20,559 nt of DNA, from the NCBI GenBank assembly GCA_001795335.1, contig MGOK01000122.1, forward strand, positions 175 through 20,733. Direction: 5' to 3'. Position numbers and translations under genes: made by a program. Within the stretch, counting starts at the first letter, position 1, and each line of letters starts with the position of its first letter. The notes beneath the pieces were generated by a model, which was not told the origin of the DNA, did not search any database, and saw only the letters and a program-made list of their open reading frames with translations. The stretch is from Chloroflexi bacterium RBG_19FT_COMBO_55_16 (GTDB lineage Bacteria; Chloroflexota; Anaerolineae; Anaerolineales; UBA4823). This document shows positions 6,256-15,330 of this stretch, in pieces.

Positions 6256-7410
6256 ATGAATGAGCAATTTTTTAAAGTGGACTTCCTGGAAACCCTTCAG
6301 TCCGCAAGAGCAGAGTGGGAGTCGTTGCTGGCCAAGGTTGGCGAATCGAATATGCTCCGCCCTGGGGTGGCAGGGGAGTGGTCGGTAAAGGATATTATCT
6401 GCCATATCACCTGGTTTGAGCGCGAAATGGTTGGGGTGCTCAAAGCGCGGGCGTTAATCGGATCCGATCTTTGGAATCACCCTCAGGGCCAGCGCAATGC
6501 AACTATCTTCGAGGAAAATCGACATCGTTCTCTAGATGAGGTATTGGCTGAAGCACGCCAGGTATACCAGGGACTTTACGAGGCTCTCCAGTCAGTTTCT
6601 GATGAAGATCTCAACAACCCTGGCCATTTCGAAAACATGCCACCCGATTGGTCGCCGGGGAAGCTCATCGCCGAGAATTCGTACGAGCACTATCGAGCGC
6701 ATGCCCCCTCCATTCGAGCTTGGCTGAATAAGAACCTTCATTATCAATTGGTTGATATCAGCCATACCATCGAAAACGGTCTGATCACCTACAAAGGGTT
6801 GCCGGCACCGATCATCTGTGATTACTGGAGCCGCGAATACTCTCGCCAGTTTTATTCGGCAGAAACAGAGTTTCAGATCGGTAAGATCGAGATGGTGGCG
6901 AACACGGGCACATATTTGGATAGCCCCTTCCACCGCTACGCCGGAGGCAAAGACCTCTCTGAATTACCTCTTTCTGCGTTAGCCAATTTGGAAGGATTGG
7001 TCATTAGGGCTCCGATCGAGCTCGGTAGGGCGATTGACGCTTCCATATTCACGGGTATAGAACTACGGGGAAAAGCGATCTTAATCCATACCGGGTGGGA
7101 CGCCCATTGGAACACAGACCAATATTTCGATGGCCATCCTTATCTGACCCGAGATGCGGCTAAATTTTTATCGGATTCAGGGGTCGCGTTAGTCGGGATC
7201 GACTCGCTCAATATTGATGACACGGCTGACGGGACGCGGCCCGCCCATACAATCCTTCTTGGTGCTGATATTCCGATCGTCGAGCACCTTTGCCACCTCG
7301 AACAGCTGCCGGATAAAGGCTTCAACTTTTTCGCAGTGCCCGTAAAAGTCAAGGGCTTCGGCTCTTTTCCCGTCCGGGCGTTCGGGATGATCACCCAACC
7401 GCCTCATTAA
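6256..7410 (+). CDS. DinB/DUF1706-like domain fused to a cyclase-family (kynurenine formamidase-like) domain
   Basis: A 384-residue fusion. Residues 1-160 form a DinB-type four-helix bundle: W42-S-V-K-D...H50 in helix 2 and H145-YRA-H149 in the last helix give the expected three-His metal site. Residues 162-384 match the putative cyclase fold (PF04199; includes bacterial kynurenine formamidase): start YQLVDISHTIENGLITYKG, later GVALVGIDSLNIDD, PAHTILL and IVEHLCHLE. The metal motif HxGTHxDxPxH here reads N216-T-G-T-Y220-L-D222-S-P-F-H226, so two His are replaced. The chemistry may therefore differ; a related variant group may exist. GAGGTAGG precedes ATG 6256. The Ntn hydrolase gene follows after 11 bp, so the pair likely forms an operon acting on amides or lactones. 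Confidence 0.85.
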   Translation: MNEQFFKVDFLETLQSARAEWESLLAKVGESNMLRPGVAGEWSVKDIICHITWFEREMVGVLKARALIGSDLWNHPQGQRNATIFEENRHRSLDEVLAEARQVYQGLYEALQSVSDEDLNNPGHFENMPPDWSPGKLIAENSYEHYRAHAPSIRAWLNKNLHYQLVDISHTIENGLITYKGLPAPIICDYWSREYSRQFYSAETEFQIGKIEMVANTGTYLDSPFHRYAGGKDLSELPLSALANLEGLVIRAPIELGRAIDASIFTGIELRGKAILIHTGWDAHWNTDQYFDGHPYLTRDAAKFLSDSGVALVGIDSLNIDDTADGTRPAHTILLGADIPIVEHLCHLEQLPDKGFNFFAVPVKVKGFGSFPVRAFGMITQPPH

Positions 7411-7421
7411 AAGGATTAGCA

Positions 7422-9794
7422 ATGCCTACCATCACCGACTTCATCGCCCCTTTGGCACGCATCGCTCTGACCCGCATGAGCCGCGGCAGATTACCCCAGA
7501 CGGAGGGATCGATTAACTGCCCCGGCCTCAACGCTCCGGTAGAGGTCTTCCGCGACCGTTGGGGCGTTCCGCATATTTACGCCAACGACCTGCACGACCT
7601 TTTCTTCGCTCAGGGCTTCATCCATGCCCAGGATCGCCTGTGGCAGATGGAGCTCAACCGGCGCACTGCCCAGGGCAACCTGAGTGAACTCTTCGGTGAA
7701 CTGGCGTTGGACACCGATCGCACCGCCCGCACTTTTGGTTTCAATCGCTTAGCCAGGGCTGATTGGGAGTCTGTGCCAAACCCGGGGAGGGATGCCTTAA
7801 TCGCTTATACTGAGGGGGTTAACGCCTTTTTGGATCAGGCAGGCTCTAAGCTGCCAGTCGAATTTACACTCATCAGGCACCGCCCTGAACCCTGGCACCC
7901 CCTCGATAGCCTCGCATTCATGCGCGTGATGATCTGGCAACTCTCCCACGCCTGGTATGGCGAACTCGTCCGCGCCTGGGTGCAGCAAGCTGTCGGTACT
8001 GAAAATGCCAATGAGCTGGAGATCCATTATCCAGACTCGAATCCGGACATCTTGCCAACCGGCATCCAATTCAACCGCCTTGACCTGGGTGGAATTGCCT
8101 TCGAATCGCCAGGTCCATTCCTCCATCGCGGCCTGGGCAGCAACGCCTGGGCTGTTGCCGGTCAAAAGAGCGTCACCGGTGAGCCATACCTGTGCAACGA
8201 TATGCACCTGCCACTCAGCCTGCCCGGTCTATGGTACCAGGCGCACCTGGTAGCGGGAGATTATCAGGTAACCGGAGTGACCTTGCCTGGCGCCCCCGCC
8301 GTAATGGTGGGTCATAATGCCCACCTCGCCTGGGGAATGACCTTAGCATATACAGACTGCGAAGACCTGTTTATCGAAGAGTTCGAGCCAGGAAATTCAA
8401 CTCGTTACCAGTCGGAGGCGGGTTGGCTTGAAGCGGAGCTGATCTCCGAACCGATTAAGGTCAAAGGTAGATCTCAACCCCATATTGAACAGGTGGTGGT
8501 CACCCGACACGGGCCAATCATCTCAGATATCGCTGGCTATGCGCATAAACGCCTGGCGGTTAACTCCATGGCCCTCCGCCCTTCCCAGGCGATAAATGGT
8601 TGGCTGGCTCTCAACATGGCTACTGGTTGGGATGATTTTGTCGCCGCCATGGGTCTGATCGAAGCCCCCCAACTCAGTGTGGCTTATGCTGATATTTATG
8701 GCAACATCGGTTGTTGGATCACCGGCAAAGTCCCCATCCGCTTGAAGGGCGATGGTCGTTTCCCTGTCCCCGGTTCGAGTGGGGAATATGAATGGACCGC
8801 TGAAGTCCCCTTCGAGAAGATGCCGCATGCCCTCAACCCAGACCAGGGATATATTGTCCATACCAATAACCGCATCATCCCTGCGGATTATCCTTATTTC
8901 CTGGGCGATGTCTGGATGAACGGATACCGCGCCCGCCGCATCACAGATGTTCTTGAGAGCAAAGCCAGGCTTTCCGCTGATGATTTCCGTTCCTTGCACC
9001 TCGATTACACTTGCCTCCCTGGAAAAGAATTCGTATCCCGGCTGCAAGAGATGAACAGCGCTGACCCTGACGTCCAGCTCGCTCTTGAGCATCTGCGCGC
9101 CTGGGACGGCAATCTTGCCCCAGATAGCATCGGGGGAACCTTTTATGAAGTTGTCCGTTACACTCTGGTACGAAATCTGCTTGAGCCAGGACTGGGAGCA
9201 GAACTCAGCCTGCGTTTGATGGGCCTGGGATTACACCCGATTCTTTTACCATCCAATGAGTTTTACGGTCATGACACTGTGACCATGCTTCGCCTGTTAG
9301 ACAACCCCGAGTCCTGGTGGATCAAACAAGCCGGTGGCAGAGAAGCCCTCCTTGAAAAAAGCCTCAAACAAGCTGTCTCCTGGCTGCGCAAGAACCTAGG
9401 CCCAGATGTGGCCAATTGGCAATGGGGGAAGATCCACCGGGTAAATTTTTCTCATCCATTGAGCTTACAGAAGCCGCTGGATAAAGTATTTAACCGTGGA
9501 CCTTTCCCGATCGGTGGTGATCCGGATACCCCTTGCCAGACCGGTATGCATCCCAACGACCCCTATGACAATAAATCCTGGTCACCATCTTTTCGCCAGA
9601 TCGTCGATTTAGGCGACCTCTCTCGTTCTTTGACGATCATCCCTCCTGGGCAGTCTGGCCAGTTGGGTAGCCTACATTATGATGACTTGATTGATCCCTG
9701 GCTGAAAGGCGAATATTTCCCAATGTTGTGGACGCGGGAGCAGGTCGAGCGCGAGGCGGAAAAAAGATTGGTACTGAATAACTCGACTAACTGA
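7422..9794 (+). CDS. Penicillin acylase-family Ntn hydrolase
   Basis: A 790-residue precursor of the penicillin amidase (S45) family, which hydrolyses amides such as beta-lactam side chains or N-acyl-homoserine lactones after self-cleavage. The autoproteolysis site is RGLGSNAWAVAG. S240 would become the N-terminal nucleophile of the beta chain, with N241 next to it. The alpha chain opens with VEVFRDRWGVPHIYANDLHD and FAQGFIHAQDRLWQMELNRR, both diagnostic. Downstream blocks include NDMHLPLSLPGLWYQAHL, VGHNAHLAWGMT and YIVHTNNRI (oxyanion/Asn region). No clear signal peptide is visible at the N-terminus, unlike many periplasmic members, so a cytoplasmic or leaderless form is possible. The ATG has AAAAGGA upstream. 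Substrate unknown; acyl-homoserine lactone cleavage is only one option. Confidence 0.93.
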   Translation: MPTITDFIAPLARIALTRMSRGRLPQTEGSINCPGLNAPVEVFRDRWGVPHIYANDLHDLFFAQGFIHAQDRLWQMELNRRTAQGNLSELFGELALDTDRTARTFGFNRLARADWESVPNPGRDALIAYTEGVNAFLDQAGSKLPVEFTLIRHRPEPWHPLDSLAFMRVMIWQLSHAWYGELVRAWVQQAVGTENANELEIHYPDSNPDILPTGIQFNRLDLGGIAFESPGPFLHRGLGSNAWAVAGQKSVTGEPYLCNDMHLPLSLPGLWYQAHLVAGDYQVTGVTLPGAPAVMVGHNAHLAWGMTLAYTDCEDLFIEEFEPGNSTRYQSEAGWLEAELISEPIKVKGRSQPHIEQVVVTRHGPIISDIAGYAHKRLAVNSMALRPSQAINGWLALNMATGWDDFVAAMGLIEAPQLSVAYADIYGNIGCWITGKVPIRLKGDGRFPVPGSSGEYEWTAEVPFEKMPHALNPDQGYIVHTNNRIIPADYPYFLGDVWMNGYRARRITDVLESKARLSADDFRSLHLDYTCLPGKEFVSRLQEMNSADPDVQLALEHLRAWDGNLAPDSIGGTFYEVVRYTLVRNLLEPGLGAELSLRLMGLGLHPILLPSNEFYGHDTVTMLRLLDNPESWWIKQAGGREALLEKSLKQAVSWLRKNLGPDVANWQWGKIHRVNFSHPLSLQKPLDKVFNRGPFPIGGDPDTPCQTGMHPNDPYDNKSWSPSFRQIVDLGDLSRSLTIIPPGQSGQLGSLHYDDLIDPWLKGEYFPMLWTREQVEREAEKRLVLNNSTN

Positions 9795-9836
9795 AGGTTT
9801 TCTGGTGAAGATCGGCGAAAAAGGGCAGGTTAAGTT

Positions 9837-11603
9837 GTGTTTCTAAGAAAATCTTTCTGGATCCTGATCCTCCTACTTATATTCCTCATTTACCCCAACT
9901 TTGTGCTCTCAACCGCAGCTCAAGGTTCATGTGGAGATACGTACACCGTCTTGCCCGGGGATACGTTGAGTGAAATTGCCGAATTCTGTGGAACCACCGT
10001 TGCTGCGATCCTGGCTGCCAATCCCCAAATTACCGACCCGACCCGCATCTTTGTTGGCCAGACCCTGCGTATCCCCCGCAGTCAAGATGAACCAGTCCTG
10101 GCTATCTCCGTTGAATGTGGACCGATTGGAACTGAAATCCTTGTCTTGGGCAGTGGGTACCCACCAAATTCAACCGTAGAATTCAGGCTGGTTCAGAAAG
10201 ATAGGCCGGTCCTCATCGCAGGCAGGGTAGTCAGTGACGCGGTTGGCTGGATAGAAACCGAAGTGACTATCCCCTCCTCAGCGGTTTCTGGAATTCCATT
10301 TTACATCATCGCAGAGGCCAGGATCGGTGATACCAGCTTCACAGGCACTTCGAATGCCTTTTCCGTGATCGCCCCGGTTGTCGACCCAAACGCCGCGACA
10401 ACATATGTCGTTCTACCAGGCGATACGCCGAGAAGCATTGCAATTAAATTTAATCGCAGCCTGGACGCGATTTTTGCAGCGAATCCTCAGATTACAGATC
10501 CTACTCAACTTCAAACCGGACAGCGATTGACGATCCCAGCCCAAGCTGCCGGAGCTTCTCAAATCGGTTTAACGCCAATTTGCGGACCACCTGAAAGAGT
10601 AGTCCAGGTAACCGGCAATGGATTCCCCGCTAGAGCGACAGTTGATCTTATGTCTGGTCGATATCTGGCCGACTATACATCGCTTAGCACACAAGAGGTA
10701 AATTCAAACCAGGCATTCACCACCAACCTTGCCATCCCCAGCACAGCTCTGCCCGGCCAGTATTGGGTTGTCGCCGGTGAAACCACACGCTCTCCCAAAG
10801 TCAGGGCAATTTCCAACCTCTTCACGGTCACGCAACCCAGGGATCCAAATGCCCCCTTGATCTATATCGTGAAGCCTGAAGATACACTCAACGAAATTGC
10901 TGAAGAATTTCAGCGCAGTGTTTCTTCAATCCTCTCCACCAATCCCCAGATTGACAATCCAAACCGGTTGAATGCTGAAGAAAAGCTGATTATTCCCAGG
11001 ATTGAAGAAATCATAGCCATTTCTCCACTCAGCGGTCCGCCTGGGACAATTCTGCAAGTTGGCGGGCGAGGCTTTCCAGCCGATGCCAAGGTTGAAATCA
11101 GCCTTGGCCGGAAGAAAACCAAATACGCTCTTCTCGAAACGGCTATCACAGATGGAAATGGTCTTTTTCTGACCCAAGCGGCAATTCCCGGCTCTGCCAG
11201 GCCAGGAGAACGCTGGGTGGTCGTTGGTACCCTGGCGCGGGCTGAAGAGCCCCAGATCGCAGTAACCTCCGGGGAGTTCATCGTGACCAAACCAGCTGAA
11301 TTGTTAAAACCGATTGTTACAATCTGGCCATTAAGCGGTCCAGCAAGCTCTGATCTAAATATTGTTGCCAGTGGATTTCCACCCTACACCCAGGTTGAAA
11401 TGAGCTTATTGAAACAAGGTGTGGAATTCACCTTGATTAGATCCACCTGGACAGATATCAATGGCACTTGCGCGGCCGATACAATCATCCCCGCTTCAGC
11501 CGCAACCGGAGAAACCTTTGTAGTCGTGGTAAAAACCATTACGGGACCACCCCTAGAAGTGACCTCACCTCTGTTTACAGTCACTTCGACAGGATCACCC
11601 TGA
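9837..11603 (+). CDS. Secreted LysM and Ig-like repeat cell-wall protein
   Basis: A 588-residue exported protein with a regular ladder. Residues 7-29 are a signal peptide or membrane anchor (WILILLLIFLIYP, then a TAAQG cleavage-like site). Three LysM domains follow at about 34-80, 189-234 and 341-388, each with Y-x-V-x-P-G/E-D-T...I...F...I...NPQI...P..L..G..L.IP. These bind peptidoglycan or chitin-like glycans. Each is followed by an Ig-like beta domain of about 95 residues with G-(S/N/R)-G-F/Y-P-x-x-(A/S/T)-x-V-(E/D) and ending F-x-V. A fourth Ig domain sits at the end (about 491-582) without LysM. GTG 9837 has AGG about 8 nt upstream. It lies directly ahead of the ABC permease pair, so it may help hold that complex to the wall (inference). 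Confidence 0.9.
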   Translation: MFLRKSFWILILLLIFLIYPNFVLSTAAQGSCGDTYTVLPGDTLSEIAEFCGTTVAAILAANPQITDPTRIFVGQTLRIPRSQDEPVLAISVECGPIGTEILVLGSGYPPNSTVEFRLVQKDRPVLIAGRVVSDAVGWIETEVTIPSSAVSGIPFYIIAEARIGDTSFTGTSNAFSVIAPVVDPNAATTYVVLPGDTPRSIAIKFNRSLDAIFAANPQITDPTQLQTGQRLTIPAQAAGASQIGLTPICGPPERVVQVTGNGFPARATVDLMSGRYLADYTSLSTQEVNSNQAFTTNLAIPSTALPGQYWVVAGETTRSPKVRAISNLFTVTQPRDPNAPLIYIVKPEDTLNEIAEEFQRSVSSILSTNPQIDNPNRLNAEEKLIIPRIEEIIAISPLSGPPGTILQVGGRGFPADAKVEISLGRKKTKYALLETAITDGNGLFLTQAAIPGSARPGERWVVVGTLARAEEPQIAVTSGEFIVTKPAELLKPIVTIWPLSGPASSDLNIVASGFPPYTQVEMSLLKQGVEFTLIRSTWTDINGTCAADTIIPASAATGETFVVVVKTITGPPLEVTSPLFTVTSTGSP

Positions 11604-11712
11604 TTTCTTCCATAGTGTTCATGCCTGGTGGTTATCTTCGAGATTATTTCATTGAACTTTTTTTTAGATTTTTCGGTAATCACATAAAGGCATCCGGAGA
11701 GGAAGATCCAAC

Positions 11713-12714
11713 GTGTTACGTTTTATATTACGACGATTGGTTTTTATCCCCCTCATATTGATTTTGGTTAATTTTCTGGGCTTTGCCTACGCCCACTACG
11801 CCCGGCCGATCCGCGCAGAGCGCACGCCTTATGGCCGCCTGGACAAGGAAGCTGGCCCCTTACTCACCGAGTATCGGGCTTATTTGAATACTATATTGAA
11901 TATTGATTTTAGTATGGAAGTGGCAATACCTGGAAGCTTACGTTCAAATACGCCGAATACCTTTGGCGTGATCTTGAAGAACGCCACTATTGCCAGTCTC
12001 GGGCTTTTGTTTTTGACTTTATTGTTAAGCACGCTCCTTGGTTTCTTTTTTGGTTTAAAGGCAGTCCGCAATGAGACACGTGGTGTGGCGCGTTGGTTGA
12101 GCCTGATCTCTACCGCAGGATTGGCAATGCCGAGCTTCTATATCGGCAGCTTGTTCATCTTTGTATCTGTCTATTACGTCATCCGGACCGCTCCGGGTAC
12201 CCACCCACCCTTCCCTCTCGATGGCTTCGGTTGGGATGCGCATCTGGTGTTACCCGTTCTGGCTTTGATGGCCCGCCCAACTGTCCAGCTTGCTCAAGTT
12301 ACTGCCGGATTGTTGTCGGAGGAGTTGCGTAAACAATATGTTGTTGCCGCCCGCAGTCTGGGTTACACCTGGCGCTCCATCCGCAACATCTACGCTCTGC
12401 GAAATGTAATTGCCCCAGTAATCGTGACAATTGCCGGCTTAATCCGTCTGCTTGTTGGCGAACAGGTGCTGATCGAGTGGTTGTTCCGATGGCCAGGATT
12501 GGGGCGGTTGCTAGCCTGGACCCTGGTGCCAGCTCAACTAAGCTCCACCCGGGGATCGCCCTTGTTTCTCAACCCACCAGTCATGGCTACAGTGTTGACT
12601 TTAATCGCAGTTTTATTTCTGGTAAGTGATTTCATCGCCGCTATTTTGGTGCGGATATTCGATCCGCGCTTACGAACAAGAGAAACCGAAACCATTAAAG
12701 GATCTAAAAGATGA
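11713..12714 (+). CDS. ABC transporter permease, DppB/OppB type
   Basis: A 333-residue inner-membrane subunit of a peptide/nickel-type importer. N-terminal MLRFILRRLVFIPLILIL is the usual first helix. The EAA loop that docks the ATPase is SEELRKQYVVAARSLGYTWR (about 202-221). The hallmark EWLFRWPGLGRLL lies at about 255-267. The usual PGDP motif after the first helix is missing and is replaced by ARPIRAERTPYG, an odd change. GTG 11713 has GAGGAAG 8 nt upstream. Its TGA stop overlaps an ATG (ATGA), which opens a 10-codon reading frame ending at 12743. The next subunit gene starts at 12759. No ATPase or substrate-binding protein gene is nearby, so partners must be encoded elsewhere or absent. 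Confidence 0.92.
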   Translation: MLRFILRRLVFIPLILILVNFLGFAYAHYARPIRAERTPYGRLDKEAGPLLTEYRAYLNTILNIDFSMEVAIPGSLRSNTPNTFGVILKNATIASLGLLFLTLLLSTLLGFFFGLKAVRNETRGVARWLSLISTAGLAMPSFYIGSLFIFVSVYYVIRTAPGTHPPFPLDGFGWDAHLVLPVLALMARPTVQLAQVTAGLLSEELRKQYVVAARSLGYTWRSIRNIYALRNVIAPVIVTIAGLIRLLVGEQVLIEWLFRWPGLGRLLAWTLVPAQLSSTRGSPLFLNPPVMATVLTLIAVLFLVSDFIAAILVRIFDPRLRTRETETIKGSKR

Positions 12715-12743
12715 CTGCCAGAATGATCTCCTGGCAACCTTGA
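12711..12743 (+). other. 10-codon in-frame mini-ORF before the fusion permease
   Basis: ATG 12711 overlaps the stop of the previous gene. It reads MTARMISWQP and then TGA (12741-12743). It is in the same frame as the next gene at 12759, with NGEAE between. It may be a leader peptide for translational coupling, or a 5' end cut off by a nonsense change. The homologous N-terminus of the 17755 protein begins at the later Met, which favours 12759 as the true start. Confidence 0.4.
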
Positions 12744-12758
12744 AACGGGGAAGCGGAA

Positions 12759-15323
12759 TTGAGCGATCAAGCGATCCAGGAAGCAATTATCGCATTAGAG
12801 AAGAAGGATCAGGCGCAAGCACGCGCTATCCTGGTTGTGTTTCTCAGACAGAATCCGAAGAACGCTAAGGGGTGGAGAATACTGGCACAATGTGTCGATC
12901 GTAAAGAAGACATAGTTTATTGCTTGGAGCGCGTTGTCCATCTGGACCCCAACGATCAGGAAGCACGCCAGGCTTTAGCAAGGCTAACTGAAAGAGGACA
13001 GCGAACGATATCCTTGGGAACGCAATTGCGTGATAAGCCAATCAGCTCCGATCAAAGCTTGCCGGAGACAGAAGATCAAGACCTCGAATATCAATTAAAA
13101 GCACCCCACCCGCGGAGAAACTGGGCCCTGATTATCGGGGGCTTGCTCGTCCTCTTGATCATATTCTTAGCCATCGCCGGGCCATCCCTTGCCCCAAATG
13201 ACCCACTTGAAGAGAACATCATTATCAAAATCGGGGAAAAATGGTTCATTCCACCATTCGAGTTTTTCACGCCTGGTTTTCCATTAGGATCGGATAACTT
13301 CGGCCGCGACTTATTCAGTCGTTTGTTGTGGGCGATCCGCCCGACGATGATCATGGTATCTATCGTCGCCGCATCGCGGATGGTTATCGGTATCGTTATT
13401 GGCCTATTGGCTGGTTGGCTCACACCGCGTGCCGCCAGGATGGTAGACTCTCTGATCGAAATCGCGCTGGCAATCCCCGTCTTGCTTATCGCTCTGGGCA
13501 CCATCGCCTTGGTCGGGGTTGAGCTGGGGATCTGGGCATTTGTTATTGGTCTTTCGCTCACTGGTTGGGTGGACACGGCTCAACAAGTTCGCGAACAGAC
13601 GCGCATCGTAAAAAGTCAATCTTTCATTGAAGCCGCTCAATCTCTGGGCGCATCGAGTCGACAAATCTTGATTCATCATGTCTTGAAGCAGATCACTCCG
13701 ATGATCGCTATGCTGTTCGCCTTCGAAATCAGCAGCACTTTAATGACCACTGCGGGTCTTGGCTTCTTAGGCTATTACATTGGCGGAGATGTGTGGGTGG
13801 AGGTCAGTGATTTTGTCTACCGGCGTACGAGTGGAATGCCTGAACTTGGCCAAATGTTGGCAACCTCCTGGGTTACGCTCACTCAACCCTGGACGATGGT
13901 CGTCGTAGGCACAGCAATCTTTATCACTGTGCTCGGATTCAACCTACTCGGGGAAGGTTTGCGGCTGAATCTCAACTTTATGGTTATCAGGCGGCGCGGC
14001 CTGGTGACTCAATTAAGCGAACGGGGTGGTCTTTGGCTAGATCAGCATGTTTGGCATCCATTATCTACCTACCTAGGCCAACAAGCTGTGCGCGTCGGGC
14101 TGTCTGGTGTGCTTGTGCTTATGGTAGTTGGAAGCGGTATTTTTATCTTATCCCGCAGGTTTGACCTCAATACTCTTTCAAATCGCCTGGTTTCAACGAA
14201 GAGCACATCCGAAACAGTACCTGCCTCTCAAGGCCCTGAAGCGACTGAAACCGGGTCAGTCACAGGGAATGCAGACCAAATCATCGATTATCATCCAAGT
14301 GTAGCTTGGGAACTTGAAGTCGCTGGCTTCGAGGGTGGCCCTGCACTCTCTCCAACAAGAGACCGACTCTATGCAGTCTCTACGGATGGCGCGCTCGATT
14401 GCTTCGATCTCGATGGTAACCTGGTCTGGACGACTGATCTGGTTGCGGGAGGCGTAGGCACGCCAGCGGTGAATAGTGCTGGGGACATCTTCGTAACCGA
14501 TGACCAGGCTGGTTTGAACAGAATCAAGCCCCAGGGAGAGCTGGCCTGGCGTTTTGAATCTTCCTTCACCGATCGCTCTCTTTCTGGTCCGAGCATCGGC
14601 CCAAAAGGCGTATTGTATTATACGGTTGGGACTAACGCTAGGGGGTACGTCCAGGCAGTCTCCCCAGAAGGAAAAGGGATTTGGGTGACCCCAGCCAAAA
14701 CGTCGTCTTTCTTCCAGGCTCCAATCCCCAGCCCCGATGGACAATATGTCTTTCTAAAGGATGATGTATTTTCTGCCAATAGTGGCGAACTGCTCGAGAT
14801 TGAATCCGACTTCAAAGTCTTGCGTTATTTCTCCGGTTTGGATCGCCAGAACTACATGCTAGCTGGTAATAATGTGTTTCAATGGCAATTGAATGGAAGT
14901 AAAGTCCAAATTCTCGATAAAGCAGAATGGGATACCTCCGATATTAGCCAGGTGGTTGCACCGGCTCAAGTTGGCGTCACAGCAGATAGAGTCGCCTGGA
15001 TGGTGTACACTTCTCCGGGTGGCTCTACCAAACTGGTCTGGGTATCCCTTGACGACCGGGTAATCGGAGAAGCAAATTACAGCACCAGCGCTGGCCAGGC
15101 GATCGCTCTCCAAACTGACTTCACCGCCTTCGTGTGTGGGGGACCATCCTTTAATCAAGAGTATGCTAAATGCGCCTTACTCCCAACGAATGGGAACGAG
15201 CCGCTTTGGGAGATCGATCTCGGGCAAAGTGGTCGTGTGCAGGGCGGTGTCTGGCTGGATGAAAAACTATACGTAACGACCTCCAGGGGAAAATTAATCG
15301 CAATCGCCGTAAACGGATGGTGA
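12759..15323 (+). CDS. TPR - DppC/OppC-type permease - beta-propeller fusion protein
   Basis: An 854-residue protein, almost three times the usual length of about 300. Residues 2-75 form a TPR-like helical module (DQAQARAILVVFLRQNPKNA, then YCLERVVHLDPND). After a linker, TM1 is 121-143. The DppC hallmark follows: APNDPLEENI and PLGSDNFGRDLFSRLLW (176-191). The EAA loop is SFIEAAQSLGASSRQIL (288-304), among five more helices. An extra TM (445-465) then leads to a Thr/Ser/Glu linker and a propeller of PQQ-like repeats (about 510-854), with blades such as GALDCFDLDGNLVWTTDL and GPSIGPKGVLYYTV. By topology the TPR is cytoplasmic and the propeller extracytoplasmic. The start is TTG 12759 with GGGGAAG upstream. 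The TPR matches the N-terminus of the 17755 protein. The propeller may sense or bind ligand or cell wall; this is inference. Confidence 0.9.
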   Translation: MSDQAIQEAIIALEKKDQAQARAILVVFLRQNPKNAKGWRILAQCVDRKEDIVYCLERVVHLDPNDQEARQALARLTERGQRTISLGTQLRDKPISSDQSLPETEDQDLEYQLKAPHPRRNWALIIGGLLVLLIIFLAIAGPSLAPNDPLEENIIIKIGEKWFIPPFEFFTPGFPLGSDNFGRDLFSRLLWAIRPTMIMVSIVAASRMVIGIVIGLLAGWLTPRAARMVDSLIEIALAIPVLLIALGTIALVGVELGIWAFVIGLSLTGWVDTAQQVREQTRIVKSQSFIEAAQSLGASSRQILIHHVLKQITPMIAMLFAFEISSTLMTTAGLGFLGYYIGGDVWVEVSDFVYRRTSGMPELGQMLATSWVTLTQPWTMVVVGTAIFITVLGFNLLGEGLRLNLNFMVIRRRGLVTQLSERGGLWLDQHVWHPLSTYLGQQAVRVGLSGVLVLMVVGSGIFILSRRFDLNTLSNRLVSTKSTSETVPASQGPEATETGSVTGNADQIIDYHPSVAWELEVAGFEGGPALSPTRDRLYAVSTDGALDCFDLDGNLVWTTDLVAGGVGTPAVNSAGDIFVTDDQAGLNRIKPQGELAWRFESSFTDRSLSGPSIGPKGVLYYTVGTNARGYVQAVSPEGKGIWVTPAKTSSFFQAPIPSPDGQYVFLKDDVFSANSGELLEIESDFKVLRYFSGLDRQNYMLAGNNVFQWQLNGSKVQILDKAEWDTSDISQVVAPAQVGVTADRVAWMVYTSPGGSTKLVWVSLDDRVIGEANYSTSAGQAIALQTDFTAFVCGGPSFNQEYAKCALLPTNGNEPLWEIDLGQSGRVQGGVWLDEKLYVTTSRGKLIAIAVNGW

Positions 15324-15330
15324 TCAATAG

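Noticed and set aside
7422..7500. Signal peptide on the Ntn hydrolase
   Set aside because: The N-terminus is only mildly hydrophobic and lacks a clear cleavage site, so export is not claimed.
8523..9092. 189-codon minus-strand frame within the Ntn hydrolase gene
   Set aside because: Long because of codon bias in the real plus-strand gene. No recognisable family.
14256..14744. 162-codon minus-strand frame in the propeller region
   Set aside because: Antisense to a clearly coding beta-propeller. No supporting features.
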